This document shows, piece after piece, positions 1-46,384 of a DNA stretch of 64,000 nucleotides (within the stretch, counting starts at the first letter, position 1; every line of letters starts with the position of its first letter). A model generated the notes under the pieces. It saw nothing but the letters and a program-made list of their open reading frames with translations, was not told the origin of the DNA and did not search any database. The DNA is taken from contig JAJTWR010000266.1 of assembly GCA_021613335.1 (NCBI GenBank), positions 3,148,501 through 3,212,500 on the forward strand, given 5' to 3'. The position numbers and the translations under genes are program-made. The DNA is from Whitmania pigra (Eukaryota; Annelida; Clitellata; Hirudinida; Haemopidae).

Positions 1-1542
1 ATATTTAACTCCAAAAGATATCAACAACGAGAAAAAAACAATTTAAAAACCTAAAAGTCTCCGATTTGTGAAGTGGAAAATGGAGCTTGCAAGTTGAAGT
101 CGCCCTTGAATGAGTGGTAAATTGTTGTTGTTTTTTTAGAATTTTTAATAATATAAAACGTCGGTTAAATAATTTAACATTTACATGTTAAATGCACATG
201 ATGCATTTAATCAATTATTTGTTTTAAACTTTTTAATGTTTCTAAACGTCCTCAGATAACTCTCGAAAACAAGAATGTTTTTGCAAAGTAAAAAAAAAAA
301 AAAAGATTTCAATTCGAGATTTTGCATAAAATAAATGCAAACCAGCAACATTTGTTGCACCCAGCGATAAAATTATTTCGTTGTTGTACTCAATCATTTG
401 CACGTCAGTCTTCCCATTCTGTTGAGAACACAGAAGAAAGAAGCTAATTTTCCTGATTGTATCCAAGACTTGGGGCGCCTTCCAGAATGAAATTTGGTGG
501 AACAGAAAAACTGAAATTCTGAGGATGAATGTAACAACCTCCGATCGTCTGGATCCTGCTCCATGTTAACACCTGGAATATAGCAAGAAATCGTGACTCG
601 AAAGAATTAGGAACAGCAGATCTCTGCGAGCTGATTTAAACTCTTGCAACCTTGTTTATGGAAGGGAGGAGAAAAAATCCCTCCTAAATGACCTGTTATT
701 GACTTTGTTTTTTTTGGTTTGTTTGTTCGTTTTTACTGTTATTTTTGAACACGGAGTAAACTGGACCTTTTGAATTAAGTTTGAAATTATTGGCCTGTGA
801 TATTTTTTTTTGGAACATTTTGATTTCTGATATTTAAATGGTTAACATGGTGTTTAAATAATTGATGATTCAAAGAAATACAAAATATTGAAAATGTTGT
901 TTAATTTATTATCTCTTATTTATGTTGTAAATCCGTTTAATCCCACTGTCAAGTGGAGTTAAGCAGCATGTTTCATCGGCCAAGATTTTGGCTAAACCGC
1001 TGTATTCACCATCATGTTTTCCATGATTACACAAAACTTTAAATTCTTTTCATGGACTCATAGCCACAAAATAATATAAATAAATAAATCAATTAATCAC
1101 AACTTCATAATAATTTCTTCCACTTAACTAGCATTCACAGAAAGTATAAGTCTCTCCTGATTTTATGTCCGAAACCTAAATTTACAAGAACCATCAGGAG
1201 CATCATGACAGTGGTTCGTTACTCTATTTTAATGCCTTCGAATATGCAATATACCATCTCGTTCTTCTAAATAGTAATTTCCTCATGAATTCGAGATTGC
1301 AACTAATGATAATAATTCTCCTGGGACACGGAATCGGGCATGATGATTCGAGAGTCCAACTTTCAGTTCGTATTTTATTCTATCCGTCTACTTACAACTC
1401 CAACCCGCAGCCTTGATTTCAATCTGAACACCAATTAACCTTTCTTCATTCAAGGACCCTAATGTCGAAATTTATGCTCTCAGAGTGGGGTCCGTATTAT
1501 CGATTGAACTCGATCGTAAAATTGTCGAAGCGACGAGGTTGT

Positions 1543-1690
1543 ATTCGTTGTCGTTGTTGCTGTTATTGTTGTTGTAGTAGTACTACTAGTTGTTGTTGTT
1601 GTTGTTATTATTGTTGTTATTGTTGTTATTGCTATTTTTATTGTTATTGTAGTTGTTTTTGTTGGTGTTGTTGTTGTTGGTGGTGGAAGT
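1543..1690. repeat. GTT/ATT-rich microsatellite tract
   Basis: Imperfect GTT repeats mixed with ATT and GTA, interrupted by a short palindromic GTAGTAGTACTACTAG. Confidence 0.85.
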
Positions 1691-4600
1691 TGTGTTGTAG
1701 ATTAATTTTAATTTAGTTGTCGCTGTCATAACCATCGTAATTGTAGTTGGAGCCGCTAATGATCGTCTCTTGTCTCCGCTTGCAAAAAGAGTGTGTTTGG
1801 GATGAAGATTAGCGATGGGTTTTCAGTCTGTAGTTTTTAACATTTGTAAATGTGATGGCAGCCTCTCTTGCCGCTTTATTTGCTTTTTTTTTAAATTCTT
1901 CTTTCACTAAATTTTTTTTAATGAAATCAACTTGTCATAGTCAATTATTTGCGGTTACTGCAAGACACTTTATTATTAGGTTGGAGAAAAGTTTTATTGA
2001 AATAATTGCGATTGAGGATGAATTTTCACCAAAAAAATTGAAGTTTATAAAGATATGGAATACTTGAAAATATCTCAATCAGTCTATTTAACAGAAATAG
2101 TTTGAAAATACATTTACAAATAAATAATACATAAAATGATGATTTAACGTGTAGGATGACAATAAAACAAATAAGTGCATTCTAAAAATAATGAACTCAT
2201 TCAACTCAACAATTATAATTTCGCGGTTGGCGCAAAATTTGCTGCTTGAAATTTTATTTTTTCATTTTTTAAAATTTATTTTGGACGAAATAAAACTAAA
2301 ACCCGACGATGAAAATTTTATCGAGCTTCCAAGTGCCCAGAAAGCATAGCAAACGATCTGGCGATCGTTGCTCATTTCATTCGCTGAATCTTCACCAGAT
2401 GGAATGACCAGGAAAAGTTGTGCTGTGCCAGATTTGGAAAGCGGCAAATAAGCCTCTAGCGATGGTAATACAGAGATTTGTTGCTGCTTATAATCGAATC
2501 GTACCATCTAAATGACATGATAAGTGCTCCTAGAAATGTCTTTCCAGGTGCTCCTGGTAGTGCCACTCCAGAGATGCGTAACTGCAACCTGGAAAAATCT
2601 TAAGGAGGATGCAATAAATATCCACCTCTGCTCCAACCATCAGCAGACTCGAGCATGACCGATGGAAGCGATTAATACGAACCATATTTTCCACCTGAAT
2701 TTCTTCCAGGCAAAAAAAAATCTTGAATCATAATTTATTCAAGTGCCATATTTTATGCGCAATTTCTTATTCGCTGATGGCGTCTCAAGCTTCATCATCA
2801 GCGGCAATGACATCATATACATATATATATATATATAATAATAATAACATGCAATAATAATGAGTTGTATCTTTAATAGCCATTCATTTTTGTAATAATA
2901 ATAATAATAACATGTGCAAAAAAATTAATGCTGGATAATGAGTGCAAAATAAATAATATACAATAATACATAATTATATATTGTAGTTTGTAATTTTTAT
3001 TATTGTTATATACAATAATTATTATTTACATTATTATGTTAATATTATTATTATTTAATAAACAAATGTAATTAATATATATTATTATATATTATTATTG
3101 AATTGTTGTTGTTATTATTAACTATTAACAAGTAAAATATTTAAAAGGACAATAAAAGAAATCATAAAACATAACGCATTAATAATAATAACTAATTGCG
3201 TAATAACGTAATAATGCTATTAAAAAATGAGTATAATGTCATAATACAAACAATTCTAATCGTAGTAAGCAATCGTTTTAACTCCAAAAATAAAAAAATA
3301 ATTGTAATGCCATATTCAACAAAATAATTTCAATTAATCTCAATAAATTTTTATAACAAATTAATAGATGCATAATAGATAAATGAATTTAAAATAAATT
3401 AGTAAATAAAAAATTAATGCCATAAATATTAAAAGCATAAACATCCAAATCTGTTTCTCAAGCAAACATCACCAACAAGCTGCCAATATTTGTCTCCAGA
3501 AGGAATCGAAACTGCTGCGTTTAAATTGAGTTGGAAATTCCAAATGTTCTTTCTAGGGGCATTTGTCAAGTTGGAAAAGTTGGTGTCGCTGGCTGAACTT
3601 TCCCATCAGAAGTGGGGTAATGCCCCGGACAGGACGGTACATCAATATTTCGTTTTTATCTTCATGACCGACAGAAAAATGCGTCCAGATATTTCACTTA
3701 ATTTTAGGTTTTATCTCTTGGAATATTTTCCAGCCATCCTTTCTTAAAAATGGGCTGGATTAGATTGTGATGTTCAAGAGTTTTAAATCTTGTTTTTTTT
3801 TCCAGCTGTGATTGTTCAACTACATCGATTAAAATTTGTTTTTAAATATTTTGCAAATTTTCTTACCAGAATAATAACGTCCTTTGTTGAATTTTATATT
3901 TGTTGATGTTTTGTTGTCGTCGTCATTGTCCTCGTAAACGCTTCTTAACATTTTTTATGAGGCGCTATAAATCATTGTTTTGTTTCCTATTTCATAATTC
4001 ATTACATACGTAATTATTGATTTTGGGACCCACAAACAATTTTGGAAATTCGACAAACTTGTTTAATGCTATCAAATTAAATTAAATTTTTCATGTAATC
4101 TATACTGAACGCTACCGATAATTGTGACTAACAAATAAATAATTTGTAAAACAATAATTTATAAAAGTAGCCTGAAAACCTGAAACGTAAAACGCAAAAA
4201 ATTAATTTAGAAAATATGGAACACATCATCCTGCGCAGATTTCTCTGCAAATTGATCTTTTACACCCAAAAACAACCAAACCCACCCAGAGTTTCCGGGG
4301 AACAATCCATTTTGTTTTCCAACACTCCGGATACTTTTGTCCATCATTCTTCCATCCATCGATCACGGAGAGATGAATTTTTAAAATCCTCAGCAATTGG
4401 AGCTGAAAATTCAATAAATGTGTTTTCACGAACCTTCACTTTCGCACAATGATCGATATTTCCTCTAGTTCTCCCCTCATCTGGAACAAGGGAAGCAAGC
4501 CAATTTCACGGAACATTTGCAAAACTAAAGTCATTTCAGTCACAAACGCCTTTTTTCTCAAATGAACGTCGACCAATCTCGAGTTAGTCGCAGAATTAAC

Positions 4601-5394
4601 GACCTGGAGGAATATCGTAAATATAATCGATTAATATTTCATAACGCCGAGCTAGGCCGCAGGTCGAGGTTCTGATAATTTGAGCGATCAAGCAGACAAA
4701 AGAGTTCAGAAGTTCAAGAGTTCACGAGACATTCGTCACCTGAAGCTCTGTTGAACTGGACTAAGAAAGATTAATAGGCACCATTGTCGTATGCTCTTGG
4801 AAAAATTAGTCTCAAACTTGATAGGCTGAGAGCACCTCGGGGCAATTTATTTTCCTCCCGAGTCGTATGTCCATGTCGACCAACCTTTGATATTTGCTCC
4901 CTGTGATTAATGGACCAGGTGTAATCACCCTCTAGACTCGACCCAAAACTGACCTTTAAATAAAAGTAGATTTTAAAGGGCGGATTGCAACTTTATTCCA
5001 CTGGAAAGTTTTTTGAGTTGTGGTGATTAACTTAGCTTTTACTCTTCTTTCCAGCTCCGTTTGGAGTGAAAAAGATTCTCATCTGCCGTCGTTTGAATTT
5101 TCAATTTTGACCGTTAAAGTCAAAAATCACAATTTCGGACGATGATCTTTCATCTCGAGTGATCGTATCTTTTTTTAAAGAAGGTTTTTATTCATCATTT
5201 CTGTTGATTTTCGGAATGTCTTACTTGATTTGAAGTTAATTAAGTTCATAAAAATAAATCATGATAACTAATAAATCAATAAATTTTAATAACTAGCAGA
5301 ATTCCTAACGACAAAGCCGTTAAAGAAATTATGATTACGAATAATGAAAATAAATGCGAATATTAATATCTTTATTTGTATTGGCCATAAACGT

Positions 5395-5546
5395 AAGCGT
5401 CAGGGGCGCTCAACCATTTGTAAGGTAAAAACATTTCCAAGGGGCCCTTTGTGGCGATGCAAGCTGGGTTTCGAACACGACACATTACGACTGTTGCCAT
5501 TACTGCCGTGTGCAGGCACGTAACCCATTAGGCCAAACCTACACAC
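5395..5546 (-). mobile_element. tRNA-derived SINE-like element or tRNA relic
   Basis: On the minus strand, TGGCCTAATGG at 5535-5525 fits the Pol III A box, and GTTCGAAACCC at 5476-5466 fits the B box. The spacing of about 60 bp is longer than in a standard tRNA, which suits a SINE head or a long-arm tRNA relic. No complete acceptor stem is evident. Boundaries are estimates. Confidence 0.5.
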
Positions 5547-5949
5547 TCGTAATCAAAATAATCAAAACAATTTTCAAAAGACAGCGGTAAAATTTATCTA
5601 AATCACATATCGACATCATAATTTCTAACTTATCAAACGTTTCTCCAAGCCTCACCTACCACTTCATTCACAACTGGAGAGATGAATTCGCAGCAGCAAG
5701 TTCTATGGAAAATATGGACTTCTCACCTGACACTCACTCCATCACACCTGCAATGCTCTTCAAAGAATTCATAGAATTAAGAAAGTTGGGAATGATTTCG
5801 GCTCATTTTTCCATTGTGACGCCTTACAATTTTATTAAATATTTCTCCTGCATTTTTATTAATGCCTTCCAAAATTATATTTGTTTTTGTTTAATGGAAC
5901 TACGAAATACAGCAAAAAGCATGTTACCATGCTTGTTACTGTGATATTC

Positions 5950-6222
5950 TGTAATAATATTCCATATTAATGTTCAATGGAATGTAAATATGCATAATAA
6001 TATTTCATAATAATAATATGTCATTATAATATTCCATCGCAATATTTAATAATAACATTTCATCATAATATTCAGTATTATATTTTGTCATAATATTCAA
6101 TAATAATATTTCCTTACAATATTCAATAATAATATTTCATTACAATATTCAATAATAATATTCCATCACAATATTTCATAATAATATTCCATAACAATAT
6201 TTCACCATAATATTCTATGGAA
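5950..6222. repeat. Degenerate AT-rich tandem repeat
   Basis: Repeated variants of AATAATATTTCATTACAAT, with unit length drifting around 28-30 bp. Confidence 0.7.
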
Positions 6223-6904
6223 GCAAAGCAAGCAGGAATGTTGATCAATTTCACCAAGTTAAGTGTTTACGTGGCGAAAAGAAAAAGGAAATATACGAAA
6301 AACCGCTCGCAGAACTGCGAAGTTAACGAAGCAAATTTCTAGACACAAAAGTGTAAATTTCGAAGGGATGGTGGTCATTGAACTGTGCTAAGAAACTGGA
6401 GATGGAAACGTAAGAAAAAGGCGGGAAACCAGCAATCCTTTCCGCTTTGATCCGCCGTTTGTCACGAGTTGTGATCCAATTATGTGGCAACATTAGGAGA
6501 GGATCCAAGTTGATCTTTAGCTTCCGTGTCCTCATTACCAAGCTGCTCGGATGAATTCATACTTTCGGTCTTCGGTCTTGTTCTTTTCTGTTTTTATTTC
6601 TGTTTTTTTTTTCAGTCTGCTTAGAAAATCTTCCGGTGCGTTGGAATTCATGGCCGATTCATTTAATGTTTGTTTTAAGGAGCAAAAGCAGTTGTTTGCT
6701 GTGATTGCGTTCCATCAATTTTTCAAGATCGCTACAAACTTTCATTGAACTTTTGATTGGAATCCATTGATTACCTTGGGATGTTCAAAACGAATTTCTA
6801 AAATAAATCGCATTAAATTACCATGAAGCGTGAGAAAATGCACTTGCTTAAGTAAAATGAATTACAACTTGTCGTTTTTCGTAATGTTTTTGTTTGATAA
6901 AATT

Positions 6905-6963
6905 ATATAATAATGATGATAATAATAATAATAATAATAATATTAATAATAATAATAATAATA

Positions 6964-7025
<62 letters not shown>

Positions 7026-7044
7026 TATAATAATAATAATAATA

Positions 7045-7094
<50 letters not shown>

Positions 7095-7357
7095 TAATAA
7101 TAATAATAATAATATAATAATAATATTAATATTATTAAAATAATAATAATAATATATTATTATATATTATTTATATGATTATATATATTATTCATAATAT
7201 AATAATAATATTAATATTATTAAAATAATAATAATATTATTAAAATAATAATAATAATAATAATCATAATAATAATAATTCTATATATTATTCATAATAT
7301 AATAATAATATTAATATTATTAAAATAATAATAATAATAATCATAATAATAATAATT
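6905..7357. repeat. AAT array with a duplicated AT-rich block
   Basis: Long AAT runs with 2-base slips. From about 7185 a block of roughly 95 bp (TATATATTATTCATAATA onward) is repeated nearly unchanged. Confidence 0.88.
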
Positions 7358-8150
7358 GAATGTCTAATTTTTAATTCTTGAAGGAAGTCGAACTTATTGT
7401 TGAATAAAATAATGACAAATTGATATTCACAAGGTTAAGGTCAAAAATGATGCTTCGATGCATCACTTTTTTAAATTTAATTTTGTAATCTATTTATTTT
7501 ATTACATCATTTATTTATGCCTCCATCAATCATTGATTCAATCAGCAATTCAATTAACTTTTCAATTTTTCTCTTCATCCACCTATTCATTTATTTAGCA
7601 ACTCCAAATATTATTCTAGGTTCTGTAAAAAAATATTTAGTTGATTTTTTTAAAAATTAATTTGATAATGTCAACATCACAAAACGTATATTAATCACAA
7701 TAACTCTATTCACATTTATTTAAAAACAAAGTCTTCTTTGAACAATCTTAGAAAAAGGAAATTTTATTAAAAATTATCAGTTCAACATTTAAAATGATAA
7801 AAGAACACAATTTAGAAATTAATCTAAATAATCACCAAATAAAGATAAGTATATTTTAAAATGCAAATTAACAAATCAATAAAACTATATATTTTTATTT
7901 TTAATTTCACTGCGTTTGAAAGTGATCGTTAAAAATTCCATAAAAAATTTAAACAAAACAAAAACAGAACAATATTTTTTCACTTTTTCGTAAAATAAAA
8001 ACTCCATCATGGAAATCCAGCATTAACATTCATTAATGAAATTAGATTTTAAATGGCAATATTTCCAGCATTTGATTTCGTGAACTGAGTTGAAAATCTA
8101 GAAATGAAGCATTTCAACATGGTGTTCATCACTTGACATTGAAAGCATTA

Positions 8151-8550
8151 AGTCAACCATTGCGACATTTGACTGTCATTCATTCACCAATTCATGTCAT
8201 CAATGAATGAATTACAATCAATGTTATTAAAGTGACATAATAAGATAATAAGTCAACCATTGCGACATTTGACTGTCATTCATTCACCAATTCATGTCAT
8301 CAATGAATGAATTACAATCAATGTTATTAAAGTGACATAATAAGATAATAAGTCAACCATTGCGACATTTGACTGTCATTCATTCACCAATTCATGTCAT
8401 CAATGAATGAATTACAATCAATGTTATTAAAGGGACATAATAAGATAATAAGTCAACCATTGCGACATTTGACTGTCATTCATTCACCAATTCATGTCAT
8501 CAATGAATGAATTACAATCAATGTTATTAAAGTGACATAATAAGATAATA
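8151..8550. repeat. 100-bp tandem repeat, four copies
   Basis: Units start at 8151, 8251, 8351 and 8451 with AGTCAACCATTGCGACATTT. The copies are nearly identical; the clearest difference is AGTGAC to AGGGAC in the third. Each unit holds an inverted repeat (CATTCATTCA ... TGAATGAATT) able to form a hairpin. Confidence 0.95.
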
Positions 8551-9794
8551 TTATTATCTAAGTAAAAGCCCCGATAACAAATGAATATTCAGGATATATG
8601 CAAGTTTGTTAATTACATAAATTTATTAATTGTTAAGTGTTATAATCTAGAACTATAACAGTTACCTTCATTCCTTCATTACCCTCAATGGCTACACTAA
8701 TGTCCAGAAATACTATTGAATTTTAAAATAATTGCGAGCAATTAAGCGAAATGAATCGAATATTCGACATTTAATCCCATTAACATTTGGCTCCTGTTAA
8801 TGCTCGGATTAGAAGCAATGACGATGGAAGCAGAAGGGCGGTTGGAATTACTCGGAACAGTGATCCAAGGATGATGGATTAACAACGCCCCATCCATCTC
8901 CGATCGGTATTCCAAGCATCCTTCCATCCCTTCTTGAGACGCATTTAATGTAATGAGTGATAAGCATTGGAATATTTTTGCAGGAATAGATTATCTCTTT
9001 TTAGATGGGTTTTTCGAAAAAGCTTAGAGTTAAGGAATGCTTAAGAACGGATGCTATTTAACTTAAATACAAGTAATCTTTTGATAAATATTTCGTATTT
9101 ATTTTAAATCCCAAAATCTAAAATCTCAAAATTCTATAAATAATTTATTCAAATTTCCAGTAATTTCCAGCATAAATGGCAACGTTGTTGTGGTTGAAAA
9201 AAATCCTTCTTGTCTTTTATTTATTCGAATGTTGTCCATCTTTTTTGCTTTTATTTTTTTATTCGATGATTCTTCTTTTTTTTCTATTCTGTTATTGCAA
9301 CATGGCGACAGTGCTATTATTCCTTTTATCTGTCGCTCCCTCCAGGCGCTCATCTATCCGTCCTGTCCTGTAGTTTATTTGAGGCAACGACGCTGATTCA
9401 ATTCGCTCTTTTCAACTTCTTTTACCGTTTCCAGAACCATCAATCAGCTCCCATCCATCTCCTGGTATTCAAACATCAACCACATGTTTCTGAAGACATC
9501 TCCCAAGACGTTTTCCACGATTCATCTTCTGTTAATGTCCAAACAAGATGGCTGAATTGAATCGATCAACATTGATTTCGATTATGATTCAATGTCTTGA
9601 AAATTCTTGTCAATCCCGATCTTTTCCAAAAGCGACCTCGGAAGAAAGTGCCGTCCTCCGTTTTACCGCTTCAAATGTCATTAACGAAGCTTCATTCTTG
9701 GATTTATGCCAGACATTACAGCCAGTACTTATGCCTTGTTTAAGCGCTCGTACAGTGTGTCCAATGATTGCATCACCAGTTTGGTAATTTTAAG

Positions 9795-10145
9795 TATCAA
9801 GGTTATTATTATTAATACTGTTATTGTTAGCGTTGTTACAATAGCGTTATTATTGTAATATAATATCGTTATTATTATCATAAGATTTAATATCATAATA
9901 TTTATTATTATCATAATAATTATTATTACGTAATTATTATTATTAATTAATTGTTTAATATATTATTATTATTATTATTATCATCATAATTGTTATAATT
10001 ATTATTATTATTAATTAATCGTACAATATAATATCATTATTATTACCATAATAATAACTATTATTTATTTATTAATTATATAATGTAATATCATTATTAT
10101 CATAATTATTATTATCATTTTCATTATTATTATTTAATAATTATT
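9795..10145. repeat. Imperfect ATT-rich tract
   Basis: Mixed ATT, TAA and TATCAT repeats without a fixed unit. Confidence 0.75.
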
Positions 10146-10516
10146 AAACACGTACATAAATACTAAGGGGCTAAGATAACCTTCAAGGTAGCATCACATG
10201 AAACCCTGTTTAATACCTCTGGCTAAAGATACGCACCTCTGTATTCATGACTTTAGGGACCAGGTCATCTGAGGTCACGGGGATGTGTAGATCACACGCA
10301 TGGATTTGATTCTAAGGGGGCTGTCTTAAGGACCAATGAGAAATCAAGCTTTGGCATGGGCTGCTGGCATCATTTTTCTTTTGATTTCTGCTGTCTTATT
10401 TTATGTTTGTAATTGTAGTATTGTTTAAAATTAATGTTATAATCTTAATCAAATACTACAGTTTATTTCTTAATAAATTATTATTTGAGCTGAATTTCAA
10501 ATAATAAAAATTTCAA

Positions 10517-10575
10517 ATAATAATAATGATGATGATGATGATGATGATAATAATAATAATAATAACAATAATAAA
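10517..10575. repeat. GAT/AAT microsatellite
   Basis: About seven GAT units flanked by AAT units. Confidence 0.85.
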
Positions 10576-12401
10576 ACAGGCTGAACTAGTTTTAGTTACC
10601 TCATAATATTTAATAACATTCAACCTTTTCCATACAATCAAAATAAATTCCTGAGTTACGAAATAAATTAAAATTTTCCAATGAGCAATTTTTCCAAGCA
10701 CACTTTGTGTATATTATTACTCGATTGTCATCTTATCTTAAAAGACTTTTTCTTTTTTTAGCTGTTTTTGCTGAAAAAATCTGAATATTACATCTTTATT
10801 GATTAGCAATGACTGGGATTCTCCAAGACAGATAAGGAAATTGATGGTCGCATAAATATGATATCAGTGGCTTTATTGTTTTCTAAGCTGTGGCAAGACG
10901 CATTTATCGGTCATAATCGTCTAGTTTATTTTCAAAGCACAAAATGTTTTGTTTCAATCAAAATCAATGTTATGAGGTGGTGTAATTAGTGCATATTACA
11001 AGAAATCATTTAGATTTTAATTTATTAGTTTAAATAATTATTTTGAACATTTTCATTGACCGACATTCCCTATACGTGTTTCAATAGTTTTCTAGCATCA
11101 GAATCGCTAAATCGATGTTTGACCCCTTTTTATCGAAGGCGATTTCTTCATGAAGGGCTTAAGTTTTTGTGACTCCTAAAGCTGGCCTTTATCATATTTC
11201 TGAATTTTTAATACTGTTTAGATGGGTGACTTTTTTTTAACTTTAGAACTTATTTTAATAATATTTCAAATAGTTATCAATATTGTATCAACTACGTAGT
11301 CCAAAACAACTCACATAAAGTAAACATTGATTCAATTAATAGTAAGAATTAAATTACACCAATAAATTTAAATTATTTTCATGAAATTTCTATTAAAAGC
11401 TAGCATGCTTAACTCTGAAAAATTCTATAAAAAAAAAAAGAATAAAAATCTGAAGTTTGTCCATGTTGGACAAGCGATAAGGACATTGTAGTGGCTGTGG
11501 TAGTTGTATTTTCTTGTGGTGGTGACAACGATGGCTGGCAGATTCCGAGGCCATATTATTTGTAATTTTAATCAATCACTGGAAATGCCAGTGAGGAATG
11601 TCATCGATAAATTTTCAATTATTTCTGAAATAATGAATGACTATTCATCAAATGCTTGCATTAAGTCAATGATGGTCCTTGCATGACACTTGACCCTTAG
11701 GTTACATGTGATTTATTAATTCTTGATTTGAATAAATAATTACTTTGTTAATGTACATTAAACGTTAATATTATAAACACTGTACGCGTTAATTTCTATG
11801 AATTTATTCTAAATTAAAAAATAAAATGATTTGGACTTTGTGACGGAATTATAATTACTAGCTGTTTATTATGAAGTTTAGAAAAGATGTATCTCGAAAT
11901 TTTACAACATTAATAAACGTAACAACAAGAACAATATTAATTGCAGCACTAATATCATAAAATATCCTTGAAATTATTGGTCACATTCCCTTCCAGTGAA
12001 GGATGTCACGTGAAGGAAAGGTTCCGTTTAAGATTCTAGACAACCACGAGCATGGAATGCCTCCATTTATATCCAGAAATTTTATCAGATCCGTAACTTA
12101 TCCGGAGATATTTTTAACGCGAAAGTTTAAAGTCTGAATTTTCTCGATCCATATTTTTATGGCTTCCTATTTTTCGACGATGAACGAGTTGAGTGTAACG
12201 CCAGATGAATATTTAATAAAACAATTTTTTTTGTATATATTACAACTAAATTTATATATTACTACATCAATTCTTGAGTTGATTGAGTTGAGTGGTACAC
12301 AAAACAAACATTTAATAAAACTTTTTTAAGTTTTACAACTAAACATCTACCATCAATATCGATTATTGTCGAGTGTTGTATTTGTTTAAATTCCTTTCCA
12401 G

Positions 12402-45445
<33,044 letters not shown>

Positions 45446-45527
45446 ATGGAGCAAATGAAATTTTCCATGTTAGTTTTATGAAATATTTCTCGCTTTTCCT
45501 CCGTTCTCTTGGACGTGTCGTGCGCGC

Positions 45528-45533
45528 AATAAA
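45528..45533 (+). promoter_or_regulatory. Likely poly(A) signal of the receptor gene
   Basis: AATAAA lies 82 bp past the receptor stop codon and is the first canonical signal there. The inferred 3' UTR is therefore short, just over 100 nt. Confidence 0.55.
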
Positions 45534-45694
45534 ACCCCCAGGATCGACTCTTTAGCCACAAATTATTGAGCAGTTGCCTGGGTTTCCTAGTTTAGGCCGG
45601 CGGACGAGGTGAGTTTGCTATGAACAACGCTCCCTCGTCGAAGAGTTTTACAGATATCGAAGCATTAAGGTCGATGATGATGACGATGATGATC

Positions 45695-45700
45695 TTTATT
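45695..45700 (-). promoter_or_regulatory. Possible poly(A) signal of the Ig/acidic gene
   Basis: TTTATT on the plus strand reads AATAAA on the minus strand, about 685 bp past the minus-strand stop at 46385. It points toward the receptor's own 3' end, with about 170 bp between the two signals. Confidence 0.35.
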
Positions 45701-45946
45701 GTACAGAATAGAATCCACGTCTAGAGGTTGGATCTCGTGAAGAAATTCTAACAAAACTATTCGATGCTCAGCTAAAGTTCCAGTTAAGAGATTTGACAAT
45801 AAGTGGTTTGATGGCCGCTTATCACAAGGAGTAATCCACCCGGGAGGTTTACTCTTAACAGGAACACCAACAAGACAGTTTCATACTTTTTGACGTACGA
45901 TTTAAGGGATCTTTTAATTATTTTGTCTTAATTGAAAGTGGTTTAT

Positions 45947-45948
45947 AT

Positions 45949-45981
<33 letters not shown>

Positions 45982-45984
45982 CAT
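45947..45984. repeat. AT dinucleotide tract
   Basis: TATATATACATACATATATA passes into pure AT repeats. Confidence 0.9.
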
Positions 45985-46384
45985 AAATAACTTTAAAACA
46001 TGTCTTCCATTACATTTCTCAAATTAAAATTAAAACCAAATCGCATTAAAAAAAAACTTGAGGAGTCTGATGAGCGAATGTCGGAATGGCCCGTTGTACA
46101 ATCACGAAGACGAGAGCCTGATCAAAAATCTAATGTGATTGTCGCGTACGTTTTCAAGATAGTCACAGGCATCAGAAGATTCGTAAAAGTACATAAAACG
46201 ACGCACCAGTAGAAACAATTAAATGACACAGACACACATTTCGACATAAAAAAAACAAAACAAAACTCAACAACAAATGATTATAAACTTGTAAAATTTA
46301 TAAAAAAAAAAAACAAAATCATGATCACTTCGTTTTCTCGAAAAGCCGATCACGCTCTTGGGAGTTGGTCGTTCGAAACGGCCA

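Larger units (their letters stand above)
1..12401. other. No supportable coding sequence; repeats
   Basis: I see no exon with a recognisable domain on either strand. I looked for the receptor's Ig1 and signal peptide and did not find them. The region is AT-rich and holds a GTT-rich tract, degenerate AT repeats, AAT arrays, a tRNA-like element and a 100-bp tandem repeat. It may be a 5' intron of the receptor or intergenic DNA. Confidence 0.6.
45446..46384. other. Convergent 3' region between two genes
   Basis: Contains the 3' ends of the receptor (plus) and the Ig/acidic gene (minus), AATAAA signals facing each other, a GATGAC stretch near 45673 and an AT dinucleotide tract at 45947-45984. 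Confidence 0.65.

Noticed and set aside
10170..10330. Second tRNA-like element (GC-richer patch with GGATTTGATTC)
   Set aside because: No convincing A box at the right spacing and no fold.
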